From positions 7,423,192 to 7,487,191 of the forward strand of contig OX457036.1 of NCBI GenBank assembly GCA_949752735.1: a DNA stretch of 64,000 bases. Direction: 5' to 3'. The DNA comes from Lumbricus terrestris (Eukaryota; Annelida; Clitellata; Crassiclitellata; Lumbricidae). The translations under genes were made by a program, and so were the position numbers. The notes under the pieces are model-generated. The model did not search any database. It was not told the origin of the DNA and saw only the letters and a program-made list of their open reading frames with translations. Shown here piece by piece: positions 54,804-64,000 of the stretch. The number at the start of each line of letters is the position of its first letter. Position 1 is the first letter of the stretch.

Positions 54804-56171
54804 TGTGTCCCATAAAAAAACACACCAAAAACCTTTGTCATGAAACGCATGTAAGTCTCATGTTAAATAAGAAAAAATAATGTTTCATTTAAGAAGATGT
54901 TCGAAGTGATGTCCCTTCGCTTGAACGCAGGCTCTCAGCCTTGGCCGCCACTGTTCAATAGCTTTGTCAATGACACTCTGCTTCAACTGTGCCCACACAA
55001 CGATCAGGCGCTCCTTCAACTCGTCGATGTCCCGTATTGCTGTCTGGTAGACGCGTTCCTGCATTAGACCCCAAATTCTGTAGTCAACAGGATTGAGGTC
55101 TGGTGAATTTGCTGGCCAGAGTTCCGGTCCAATGAAGCTTGGTGTTTCACGTCGCAGCAACGCAATGGTGTCCTTTGCGCGATGTGCTGGGGCGCTGTCC
55201 TGCTGGAGAATGAACAAGTCGCTTGACATCCTCCTGATCGCTGGCAACATCTGCTCCATCAACAGGATATTCCTGTAATATTCGCCGTTGACCTTCACCC
55301 CAGGTTCCACGAAGAACAATTCCGTGCACCCGAGCTTCGAGACGGCGACGGAGACCACCAGTGAGCGGCTGAAAGTCGGGCGGGTCCGCAGTAGGCGATT
55401 GGCGTCAACGTTGCGCTTCAGTGTTGTCGTGGATACGTAGAGACGATCGTTCTGAGCGTTGATTGGAGGCGCCACTGTAAACAGCTTCTCGTCAGTAAAC
55501 CAGATGAAATGGACTATATGCTCGGGAAACTTCCTAAGAAGTTGCTTGCATCGTTCCAAGCGTGAATCTGTGTTGCATGTTGATAACAGTTGGGCACGGC
55601 GTTTTTTCAGACACTTCAGCTGAAGGTCATCATGTATTACTCTATACACTGTTCCCCTACTCATTCCAATTTCTCTTTGAATCTGGCGAATTGTTCTGTG
55701 AGTTTGTGGTGCGCCCTCCTGGCTTAGCACAAGATCGTTTACTGCATCAATGTTCTCTGGTGTGCGCACCGAACGTGGTCGTCCGCTGCCGGGCTGACGA
55801 TCCACGCTGGCCGTTTTTCGAATCTTTCGCAGCAGTACATCGAGGCCATTTTTATTCCAACCCTTTTGCGGGAACTCTTTTATCAACCGACGACTACTGT
55901 AACCCTTCAACAATACTAAATTCTTAATAAAAATTTTATCTTCGCTGCTGAAAACCATTTTAATTCTAAGTTTAAATGTTTCCAAACACGCCTAGTCGCC
56001 TAGTCTGCGTCACTGCCTCTAACAGCAACCCCTTCTGTGAGTAAGTAAAATGTTAAATATTTTGTGGCAAAATTATTTGAGAAACAACGTACAAACTTTT
56101 ATTACAATAGGCTTGGTTTTAAAGAAGATTTTTGAAAAGTTTTTTGGTGTGTTTTTTTATGGGACACAGTG
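54804..56171 (-). mobile_element. Tc1/mariner-superfamily transposon, apparently intact
   Basis: Inverted ends of about 28 bp, TGTGTCCCATAAAAAAACAC on the left and its inverse on the right. The right end extends to CACTG before TA (56172-56173), while the left outermost bases are merged with the TATG repeat. A full transposase frame lies inside. It inserted into a (TATG)n tract, where every unit offers a TA target. Confidence 0.88.
54885..55958 (-). CDS. Mariner-type transposase, DD37D
   Basis: 357 codons from ATG (MVFSSEDK...). The N-terminal half holds two helix-turn-helix regions separated by a GSGRPR motif, binding the inverted repeats. The catalytic triad of the DDE/D domain is FTDEKLF (D156), QQDSAPAH (D254) and SPDLNPVDY (D292), giving 37 residues between the last two, the spacing of the maT-type (DD37D) clade. 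No stop or frameshift, so the protein may be active. The reaction is cut-and-paste transposition at TA. Confidence 0.92.
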   Translation of the reverse strand: MVFSSEDKIFIKNLVLLKGYSSRRLIKEFPQKGWNKNGLDVLLRKIRKTASVDRQPGSGRPRSVRTPENIDAVNDLVLSQEGAPQTHRTIRQIQREIGMSRGTVYRVIHDDLQLKCLKKRRAQLLSTCNTDSRLERCKQLLRKFPEHIVHFIWFTDEKLFTVAPPINAQNDRLYVSTTTLKRNVDANRLLRTRPTFSRSLVVSVAVSKLGCTELFFVEPGVKVNGEYYRNILLMEQMLPAIRRMSSDLFILQQDSAPAHRAKDTIALLRRETPSFIGPELWPANSPDLNPVDYRIWGLMQERVYQTAIRDIDELKERLIVVWAQLKQSVIDKAIEQWRPRLRACVQAKGHHFEHLLK

Positions 56172-56180
56172 TATGTATGT

Positions 56181-57814
56181 TTTCACCGGTGGAAGCTCGG
56201 CGGACGAGGGAGAGGACTGATTCGTTAACCTCATATTCCATGGCTAAGAGAGACAGAGCTGCTTGCATTTCGTATGTAGGCTATAGCCACAGCTGGCTTT
56301 CAATTTCAGCACAATAAAAATAATTATATTCATCTGAAACAATAAAAAATATATTCATCTAAAACAATCAAAATAATATTCGCAATAGCGTAATCGTTGA
56401 CTGTAAACTTCTATAGCGCCACTCAAAATCCAAACTAGGATCACCACCAGGGTCTAGCGTTACAGCAACAATATACATAGAGCAATAACGTATACTGTTT
56501 GAACGGGCAACCTTATCAGTCAGAATGTGACCATCGGTCCACATTATCAAAGGCATTAGCAGATCTAAGAAAACAGACGCACGGTTGCGCTTAGACCAAC
56601 AACCGTAAAATCCGAAAGCCGTAATCGAGTACTCGAGTGCGATAGCGAGTAGGAACCGGTGGCGATAAAATCCGGCCTCAAGAGACCCTTGAACTCGTTG
56701 ACATTTACGACGCCATGATCGAGTAAATCTTACCAGTTATTCATATTCAGTTCAATTCTTAATATTGTCGGCGTCTGTTTGTGATCGGTTGAGTTTTCCG
56801 TCGGTTGCGCGATGGCGCCACTGTCAATCGAAAAGGCCGTTACTGTTTTATGGTTATTTGTTTGAATTTAATTGGTTTATTGTTTAGTAAATGTTTGATT
56901 TTAAAATGGATGCATGTCTTTGAGTTGTTGCGGTGTCTTAGTGTTTGTTTGATTGTGGCGTATAAGCTTACCTATAATATTATTATTAGGTCTATTACTA
57001 CCTACGTGATAGTGAATATGTGTGTGTTTGTGTTTGTGTTCGTGTGTTTGTGTATGTGTGTTTGTGTATGCGTGTGCGTTCTTTGTCTTCGTGTGAGGTA
57101 TCCGTTGATTAATCGCAAATGAATTGGTACGAATTTTAATCGTTGGCTATAAAAGACCCACCGAACCTTCCATTCAGCAGATGGCAATGGTAAATTGAGC
57201 GGTAAGACGCGATGGGAGCCTTGCATTGCCGCCAACAGTAAATTATTAGACTTCTGTAATACATTTTTATCATCTGTTCATACAATGAATTGTGACAATG
57301 TTGAAAGCAAACGAAGATTATTGCTGTTACTAATTACAATTTTTTCTAAGGTGAAATGTCGTTTCTGGGAGGAATTTCCCTCTCTAAATTATGCGTATAT
57401 TAACGTTAAACGCTGCCTTGTCTAGACTCCGCTCCCCAAACAATCAAACCTTGACTTTATTGTCACACGCATGGCGTACCTATTGTTATTACCTTACCCA
57501 CGCTACACTCGAAGTTTTGCAATGCATTGGCGAATGTATGGGAAATTATCTATCGGGTTCGAACCGACACACCTCGGATTTTTTGTCGAATGTTTGACTA
57601 TTATAATCCAGTGCATTTCGCGGCCGTATTAATATGTTCCACTGGCGAACCCCCGAAGCTGGTGCCCTGAATTTAGTCATGATAAATTTTTATCATGCCT
57701 CTGCACATATGCACTCACCTACTCACTTAGGGTATTTTATGCCCACCTGTAGGCTAATAGGCTACACCGGTTATTTGTGTAATGTCTATGTCGATCTGCC
57801 AGTACGTATATCTC
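56181..57814. other. No gene seen
   Basis: Includes a SINE-tail-like 'ctatagcgccactc' at about 56410 and a (TGTG/TTTGTG)n stretch at 57020-57075. No convincing exon. Confidence 0.4.
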
Positions 57815-58012
57815 ACTTTCTCTCTCTCACTGCCTGTCTGTCTGTCTGTCTGTCTCTTTCTTTCTGTCTGTCTATCGGTCGGTCTCTCTCCCATCTGTGT
57901 CTCTGTCTCTCTGTCTTTCTGTCGCTGCCTCTGTCTCTCTTTTTCTCTTGCTCTCTCTCTCTGTCTGTCTCTCTCTTTGTCCCTCTGTTTGTCTCTCTCT
58001 ATCTGTCTGAGA
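57815..58012. repeat. (TCTG)n/(TCTC)n pyrimidine-rich tract
   Basis: Mixed tetranucleotides with almost no purine other than G. Followed at 58165-58245 by a (CTCC/CTTC)n stretch. Confidence 0.85.
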
Positions 58013-58439
58013 TCGTCGTTCATGTCGCAGTCAACATATCCGCCGCCGTCCACCTTCGTGCGTCTCTAACCTCCGCGAACTCGCAATTCTAATCGATTGG
58101 CGCCATATGAATGTCATCAACGGCGGCGGGATACCAGTGAACCGTTCAGTTTCAATTTGGTCAGCAGCGCCTCCTCTCCCTCCCTCCTTCTCCCCTCCCT
58201 CCTTCTTCCTCTTCCGCTTCTTCTTCCATGCTCTCTCTCCTGGACGATCGATTCTTCCAAAGTCCTCAGCGACTACGGTCGCCTCGGTGGGACTGCAGGG
58301 CTTCCCTTGCGGCAATGAAAACTGCACGGACGACGTGGTAAACAATAGTAGAGGCGTGACCTGACGTTTGAGACTCTTTCAGATTGAAAGCTGACACGAT
58401 GCCATCATGGTGCCCGATTGCTTTAACTATGACCTGGCC

Positions 58440-58735
58440 GCTTGCGTGCCATTCTGACCCGAACCCTGATCCTAAGCCTAAGCGTATACCCAAACCTTAA
58501 TCCTAAGTCAAAGTGTGACCCTAACCCTAATCCTGGTAATATGTCTTGTCCCAATTCTACCCAAAACCTAACACCAACCTCAATTTCTAACCCTAGTCCA
58601 AATCCTATCCCCCATCCAAATCCTAATAAAAAACCTTTTAGCCCTGACCTAATAACCCTAATAGTAGCTCCAAGCCTAAGCCTAGGCCGCATCATACCAA
58701 GACCATAATCCTAGTCCTGACCCTTATCCTGACAC
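58440..58735. repeat. Degenerate telomere-like (CCTAAN)n tract
   Basis: Many imperfect CCTAAC, CCTAAT and CCTAAG units, e.g. 'accctaaccctaatcctg' at 58518. Interstitial and heavily mutated. Confidence 0.7.
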
Positions 58736-58779
58736 AAAGTATTCTGTCTTCTAGGCTTGAGCTCCCTGAACTCTGACCT

Positions 58780-59100
58780 GGCACCCAGGGCCAATCCGGC
58801 CATGCCCCATCAGAAATGTTTTGGGACGTCCCTCCATCAGGTTTCAACAAGCTTTCGATCATTGGAGCGGGAAAAGTATGATACTACTAAAAACTTATTT
58901 GGGATTGGCTTGGAAAAATTGTACATAAGTTGGAGAGATTTCGTCGATGAAATGAAAAGATCGTCAGCTATTTCTGCATGAAAATTCGGTATAAAAAGGT
59001 CATCAGATTTCTCGACCAAAGATCAACGAAATTTTTCCCAACCCAAGGTCAGAAATTTTGCCCCTCCCTTCGAAAATTTCTATATCCGCCCAGCAGCACC
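58780..59100. mobile_element. Probable MITE remnant with TATCCGCCC end
   Basis: The right end 'cgaaaatttctatatccgcccag' and the module 'aaaaaggtcatcag' resemble 24025-24316; the left end is near 'cagggccaatccggcc'. No clean duplication. Confidence 0.4.
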
Positions 59101-60660
59101 TGAATTGACCGACCAACCTGATCTTACATAGCGCAGGGCTAAGTATAGGTCTCCCAGCAAACGTGGTTACTAGTGGGGCACTTGGAGATTTCGAGGCTTT
59201 ACATTATGTTGCAATGTTCGTCCAACAGTGAAGTTTAACCTCTTTTTCATGTTCAGAATTGAATTAAATTCGCAGCAAATGGACGGACTGCATAAATAGA
59301 ATTGTAGGAAGTGTGGGCTTTACACTAACTAACGCCTTATTTGCTATGCTGACCCCATGCCGAATTTGGATATAAATGGGAAGAAGTTTTAAATTCTAGG
59401 AAAAGTCACTGAATTAATTTGAACAATAGCCACTTCAAAATCATCCAAAATATCATTAACCATAAGATAAGCATTTTCATAACTTGTTGCTCTAATATGC
59501 ATGAAATATATTTATTTAGGACTATCATTTACTGTCAAAAACTAAAAATTGAAAAGATTAAATTTATATCACACTTTTGTCATTAGCTTAGAGGCATGGG
59601 TCGCGACAAGCGCCTGGTTTTGGTCAGATAAGTCACCATCGGTTGCCCAGTCAAGATTTAGTACACACTCATCTTAAAAGTGCATGCAATCAACATGGAG
59701 AAACATTGACATAGTGTGTCAATGTTTCCTCATACCCTGGGGGTAGCTTTGACATTTGTGCTATGAGGAAGTTTCAAAAAATTCTAATATGGAGGTAGCT
59801 TATCATATTTTGGTATTTTGGTATGATGTTTTTCAATATAAGCGGCCATTTCTTCAAAGATGCGTATCACACACAGTGTTTTCTGCTATTTTGTCAATAT
59901 ATTTGTTACTGAGTTTCATGAAACGCAACATATTTCTTGCATAATTTTTTTAAATTTTTTACTTTTATCTTATAAATATTAACATTAATAAACTGTGTGG
60001 TGTTCATGCGTTCTAATTAATTTTTCTGTAACTAAAAAAATATATTATTTATGTGATGGAAAAATGCAATAAAATGTGAATATTATGATGTACTGTACCT
60101 TTAAACTGTAACATAAGAAACTGCATTGATGTTAGAGATGTCAATATGATATGGGGTAACACTGAAACTTCAGGTAGATATACAAACGAGTGGCTGTTTG
60201 TGTTAATATGGCACTTAGGCGATTAAAATGAATATAATTCATATCCTGAACAGCGGAGCTGTGCAAAAATAAATAATGCACATGAACTCGTAACAATGAC
60301 AATTTTGATCCAGCGATTTTTTTAAATGTGTAATAGTTACCCCATTTTACCTTACAGACTGAAATTGTCCCATACTGATCGACAAAGTTTTCAATTGATT
60401 GAGTTATTGCTCGACTGGTTGGATGATTGATCGACTTAATGATTGATCAGCCGATTGATTGATTGATAAACTAATTGATCGATCCGATGAACCGTTGCCT
60501 GCTTCATTTATCGAATGCTCTTTGCATTCATTCATTTAATTTCATTCTTTCAACCAATTCGATATCTTTTCATTAACAAACGCATCAGTTCACAGATCAT
60601 TTAGGCAATCCACACTGCATCAGCCTCTCTTCCAGACACAGCATCGCGTCCATAGTCAGA
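59101..60660. other. AT-rich, no gene seen
   Basis: No conserved frame. 60390-60480 is a degenerate (GATT/GATC)n stretch. Confidence 0.4.
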
Positions 60661-60727
60661 AGATGCCGCCCGTCCGCCCGTCCGCCCGCCCGACCGTCCG
60701 CCCGACCGTCCGCCCGTCCGACCGTCG
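60661..60727. repeat. (CCGYCCG)n GC-rich microsatellite
   Basis: 'cgtccgcccgtccgcccgcc' type repeats, about 65 bases, very CpG-rich. Confidence 0.9.
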
Positions 60728-61194
60728 CATTATGCTGATGCATAGTTTTCTGTGTCACCCGCGTCGTCCCCTACAGGCCTCCGTACGGTCTGCATACCGT
60801 AGCGTAGATCGATTACCGTAAACGCGCGACGTTGCGCCGCTGTCGAAGAGAGCATAGCAAAGACCGGACCGCCGTCTCGAGTTGTCCAGGCGCTGTCTAT
60901 ATGTTGACAAGGACCGTCTGGATCTGTGGAGAAATCGTCCGTGGAACATCTGGAGGGTGGAATTAGCAGGACTTTCGAGAACTTTGACCTCACTTGGAAA
61001 CTAATCCCTTCGAGAAGGTCGCGACGACATGCTCTGAGAGTTTTCTGTGGATTTTCGAATTCCGGGTGCGTACGGTAAAGCTCTCGATGTTTGTTTGTTT
61101 TAGGCCAAGCGTGTTGAAGAAAGCTGTTATGCAAGGGCAATGGCTGATGAGCCAATCGCGATATCCAGGCAACAGACGCAGACGTAAATGTAAA
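60728..61194. other. No secure gene
   Basis: A 141-codon minus-strand frame (60730-61155) runs through here without recognised motifs or a paralogue in the window. It could be chance in GC-richer DNA. Confidence 0.3.
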
Positions 61195-62106
61195 CAGGGG
61201 CTTCTATCCCTATACATGGCGGGCGCAGCTTGCGCCCAGTGAAAAATAGGGGGGGAATCAAAAGACAGCCAAAACTCACGTCGGTAGGGGGGGAAGATCG
61301 TACATGGAGGTCAGCGTTCAATCTAGGCATCACTCGGAGGAAGTCCCCCCCCCAAAAAATACTTCCCCTTCATATAAATTTGGACACAATGGTGGCCTAA
61401 TAGTTTTTAGCAAAATGTAAACACTTTATACACTTTGAGTTTTTAGTTAGGTTACTATCTGCATTTTTGAATTACATGAACTGCTATAACAGCTATAATA
61501 TAACAAAATAAAAAATTTCCTATTACATCATTATAATTATGCTTTTACTATTTTATTAAATAATACAATCATATTATAATTGAAGAAAATGTTAATACAA
61601 ATACTCTTTTGCACAACTAAATGGCTTCTCTCCAATGTTATCTTTCAAATTTTAGACATTCAAATTTCAAAATGTTTTGGTCCTTGAACACTTAGTAAAG
61701 CAACATAATTATTACGTGGGCTTACGATGTAGGCCCTACAAAGGCGCATAACACATGGCTGCCCAATTTTGTTCAGTAATTCCTCCACTGAAATAGTAGA
61801 GCAATTTTGCTAAGAGGACAGCTTAAAATGCTGAAATTGCAATGTGGAAATCGCAAAAATTTCTTATGGAGAAGGGCACATTCCCTCCCCATACCAGGTC
61901 CCTTCTCGGCGCTACACATGCTTCGGCGATCGTCTGCTGGATGCTCGTTTGTCCTCCCTCCAAACAAACCTTCATTCCCATGGTGCACACTAGAGGAGGG
62001 CATGCGCTATAGATTGCATTATATTGCCAGGAGGAAGGCCGGTTCAGAAAAGGGGGGGGAAGAAGATGGATTGCGCCCGGTTGCTAAGGGGGGATAGAAG
62101 CCCCTG
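61195..62106. mobile_element. hAT-type non-autonomous transposon, CAGGGGCTTCTATCCC ends
   Basis: 912 bp with ends CAGGGGCTTCTATCCC and GGGATAGAAGCCCCTG; perfect 8-bp duplication aatgtaaa (61187-61194, 62107-62114). No transposase. It sits in the edge of a (GTAAAT)n array. Confidence 0.85.
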
Positions 62107-62425
62107 AATGTAAACGTAGTTGTAAATGCAATGCAAATGTCAAATGTAAATCCGAATGTGAATGTGAATGAAAAGGAATATGAAATTGTAGACGTAAATG
62201 TAAATGTAAAAGTAAAATGTAAACGTAAATGCAAAAGTAAAATGCAAACATGAATGTGAACGTAAATGTAAATGCAAATAATTATGCGAATGTGGATTTG
62301 AATGCAAATGCAAATAAGAGTGTGAATGTGAATGCGAATGCGAATGCAAATATAAATGAAATTTTAAATTAACCTACGCGTTAACGTAAAACGTAAACGT
62401 AACGTAAATGTAAATGTAGCCGTAA
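62107..62425. repeat. (GTAAAT)n hexanucleotide array
   Basis: Degenerate hexamer units (gtaaatgtaaatgcaaat). The inverse, ATTTAC, is the tail unit of the SINE at 63226-63448. Confidence 0.85.
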
Positions 62426-63225
62426 AAGCAATGCATGACGACCAATTGACCTTGAAATTGGTTACACTTCAATGAATTCATCAAGAGAAATATTTCACGA
62501 CAGCTTTTCATTCGAATGGGGCCGTGACTTTTACGAACCGGTCTGTGGTATTTGTTGTGGCAAAAGCGAATAGATAGATTCGAAATGTATGGGGGAAATG
62601 TGCCTTCAATGAGTTATAGACTCAACCACTGAATGGAAGGTAAACGAAGGCAGAAGTGTATGGAGAAATGTATAAGGGAATGTGTGGGGTCATGTATGGG
62701 AAAATTAATGGGAACTGTTCAACTGTATGGGGGAAATGTATGGGCAAATGTATGGGTGGAAGGTTTGGGGTGAAATACAGCTTCAATGTTAGATATCTGG
62801 AACAACCTGGAGGAAGTTCGACCCCATACCACCTAAAAAAAATCCCTCGCTATCTGTCAGGCATATTTTATCGAGGGTTGCGTTGTTGCTCGTGATACCT
62901 TATACCCACACAGCACCGTATGTCCCAAATTGCCTCACGTTACACCTCTCCAAACTTACCCCACCTATTATATCCTCTCAATATCTTACCGCTCCATAAC
63001 TTGCCTTTCCATGAATCAGTTTACCCAGTTCTTAAAGTGTGGAAAAATAAGGGCCTTGCGGTCCCTTGTCTTTCCAAAAGAAATGCCTGGACGCCCTTAC
63101 CTTTCCAGTCAGTGCTGGCCATTAAGAGGCAGGACGACGTTCAGATTTTAAAATAAGTTAATGGACGCCGTCCATGACCGCCCAGGCACACTTTAAGCCA
63201 TGAGCTTACCGTATCTTACCTTGCC
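62426..63225. other. No gene seen; weak 'tgtatggg' repeats
   Basis: 62585-62765 repeats 'tgtatgggg(g)aaatg' irregularly. Nothing else recognised. Confidence 0.4.
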
Positions 63226-63448
63226 TAGAGATCCTCGGTGGCCGAGTGGGTTAATTGGTAGCCCGCTCGCCGCGCCGGCGGCCCGGGTTCGATTCCCGGT
63301 CGGTCAGAGATTAATTTCTCGGATCTTTACTGCGGGTGGCTCGGTCGCAATATAAACGTGGAGTAGCGGTGGTGAAGGATATCACCCTCAGGGTCGAAGC
63401 CATAACACAGCCGCTATATAAATTTGCGATTACATTTACATTTACATT
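63226..63448 (+). mobile_element. tRNA-derived SINE with (ATTTAC)n tail
   Basis: The head resembles a tRNA with box A TGGCCGAGTGG (63239-63249) and box B GGTTCGATTCC (63286-63296). The body runs to 'gctatataaatttgcg' and a tail of ATTTAC units. 'ttgcct' before (about 63220) and after the tail is a likely target duplication. The attached body makes a SINE more likely than a free tRNA gene. Confidence 0.75.
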
Positions 63449-64000
63449 GCCTTGACTTGTCCTTGATTTGACGGCTGATCTCTTACTTCGTTTTCTTTGT
63501 CCAAAGCGTTCTCTTAATTTGTTTGTCACAGCACGCGCCAAGTGTTTGACCTGTTTAAACGGTCTTTGACCTAAAAGGCATGTGTCAATCTTCAAAACAA
63601 AATTAAACGAAAATAATATCATACGGCATAGGTCTATTACACACAAACATCAAACATGCATGATTGCGTATTATAGCCTACATACAAAATAATGTATAAT
63701 CACTATTATTGTATAGGCCTACACTGTTGTGTAGTGTATACAACTGCATGATGATAAATTATCCCGTTGATAAAATTCGTAATCAGCAGCTCTAAGCAGA
63801 ATATATAGCTACATAGGCAGTAATAATTATGCATATTTTGATGTTTGCAAATATATATATGTATATTGTATAATATACATATGCATCTTGATATAAACAT
63901 GCTTTAACATATATAATTATATATACATGCCGAGAAAGGGAGAGAAATACATGTTTTATATATACATATATAATTATACATAGTCCTACATACACGCAGC
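63449..64000. other. AT-rich, no gene seen
   Basis: (TA)-rich towards the end with 'tatatatgtat' words. Confidence 0.4.

Noticed and set aside
54440..54880. Open frames of repeated Met-Tyr-Val-Cys
   Set aside because: Artefact of the (TATG)n array, open in several frames on both strands.
60730..61155. 141-codon minus-strand gene
   Set aside because: No motif, no paralogue, no splice or promoter support; may be chance.
63231..63309. Free tRNA gene
   Set aside because: Box A and B fit, but the head is followed by a SINE body with a repeated-hexamer tail and flanking direct repeats.

Overview
The window looks like nuclear DNA of a marine invertebrate, most likely a deuterostome such as an echinoderm, hemichordate or amphioxus. 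The genes have introns with GT/AG sites, the sequence is AT-rich and packed with transposons, SINEs and tetranucleotide microsatellites, C2H2 zinc-finger genes are present, and the one complete LTR retrotransposon has the rare integrase-before-RT order that I recall as reported from deuterostomes (Gmr1-like). No bacterial, CRISPR or organellar feature was seen. The species is not identified.

Region 1 (1-20.3 kb) is a tandem cluster of three plus-strand paralogues (A, B, C) of a predicted type II membrane, GT-A-like enzyme resembling the nematode-described DUF1647 family. Comparing the copies gives a five-exon model with all introns in phase 0: a tiny first exon coding four residues (MKSK), a signal-anchor exon, then three conserved domain exons of about 94-108, 35 and 189 codons. 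Copy A lacks its first two exons because the window starts too late. Introns and spacers are loaded with MITEs, several with 8-bp target duplications (hAT-type) and two nested inside others.

Region 2 (19.6-47.5 kb) is a tandem segmental duplication. Unit 1 is the copy C tail plus a 14-finger C2H2 gene. Unit 2 is a broken fourth copy (D) plus a 26-finger C2H2 gene. The units have collected different insertions, so one often shows the empty site of the other: two hAT MITEs, a Helitron-like element and a SINE composite are dated this way. A 279-bp block is identical between the units although its flanks have diverged. In unit 2 a segment carrying a minisatellite is inverted, and a complete 6.67-kb LTR retrotransposon with identical LTRs has landed nearby.

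Region 3 (47.5-64 kb) shows no convincing host gene. It holds long simple repeats, a 2.26-kb inverted-repeat transposon sitting inside a (CATA)n array, an intact mariner-type transposase (DD37D) sitting inside a (TATG)n array, further hAT MITEs, tRNA-derived SINEs and a degenerate telomere-like tract.

The family calls are recognition from the sequence only; no database search was possible. Splice models rest on exon alignment between paralogues and on splice-site dinucleotides.
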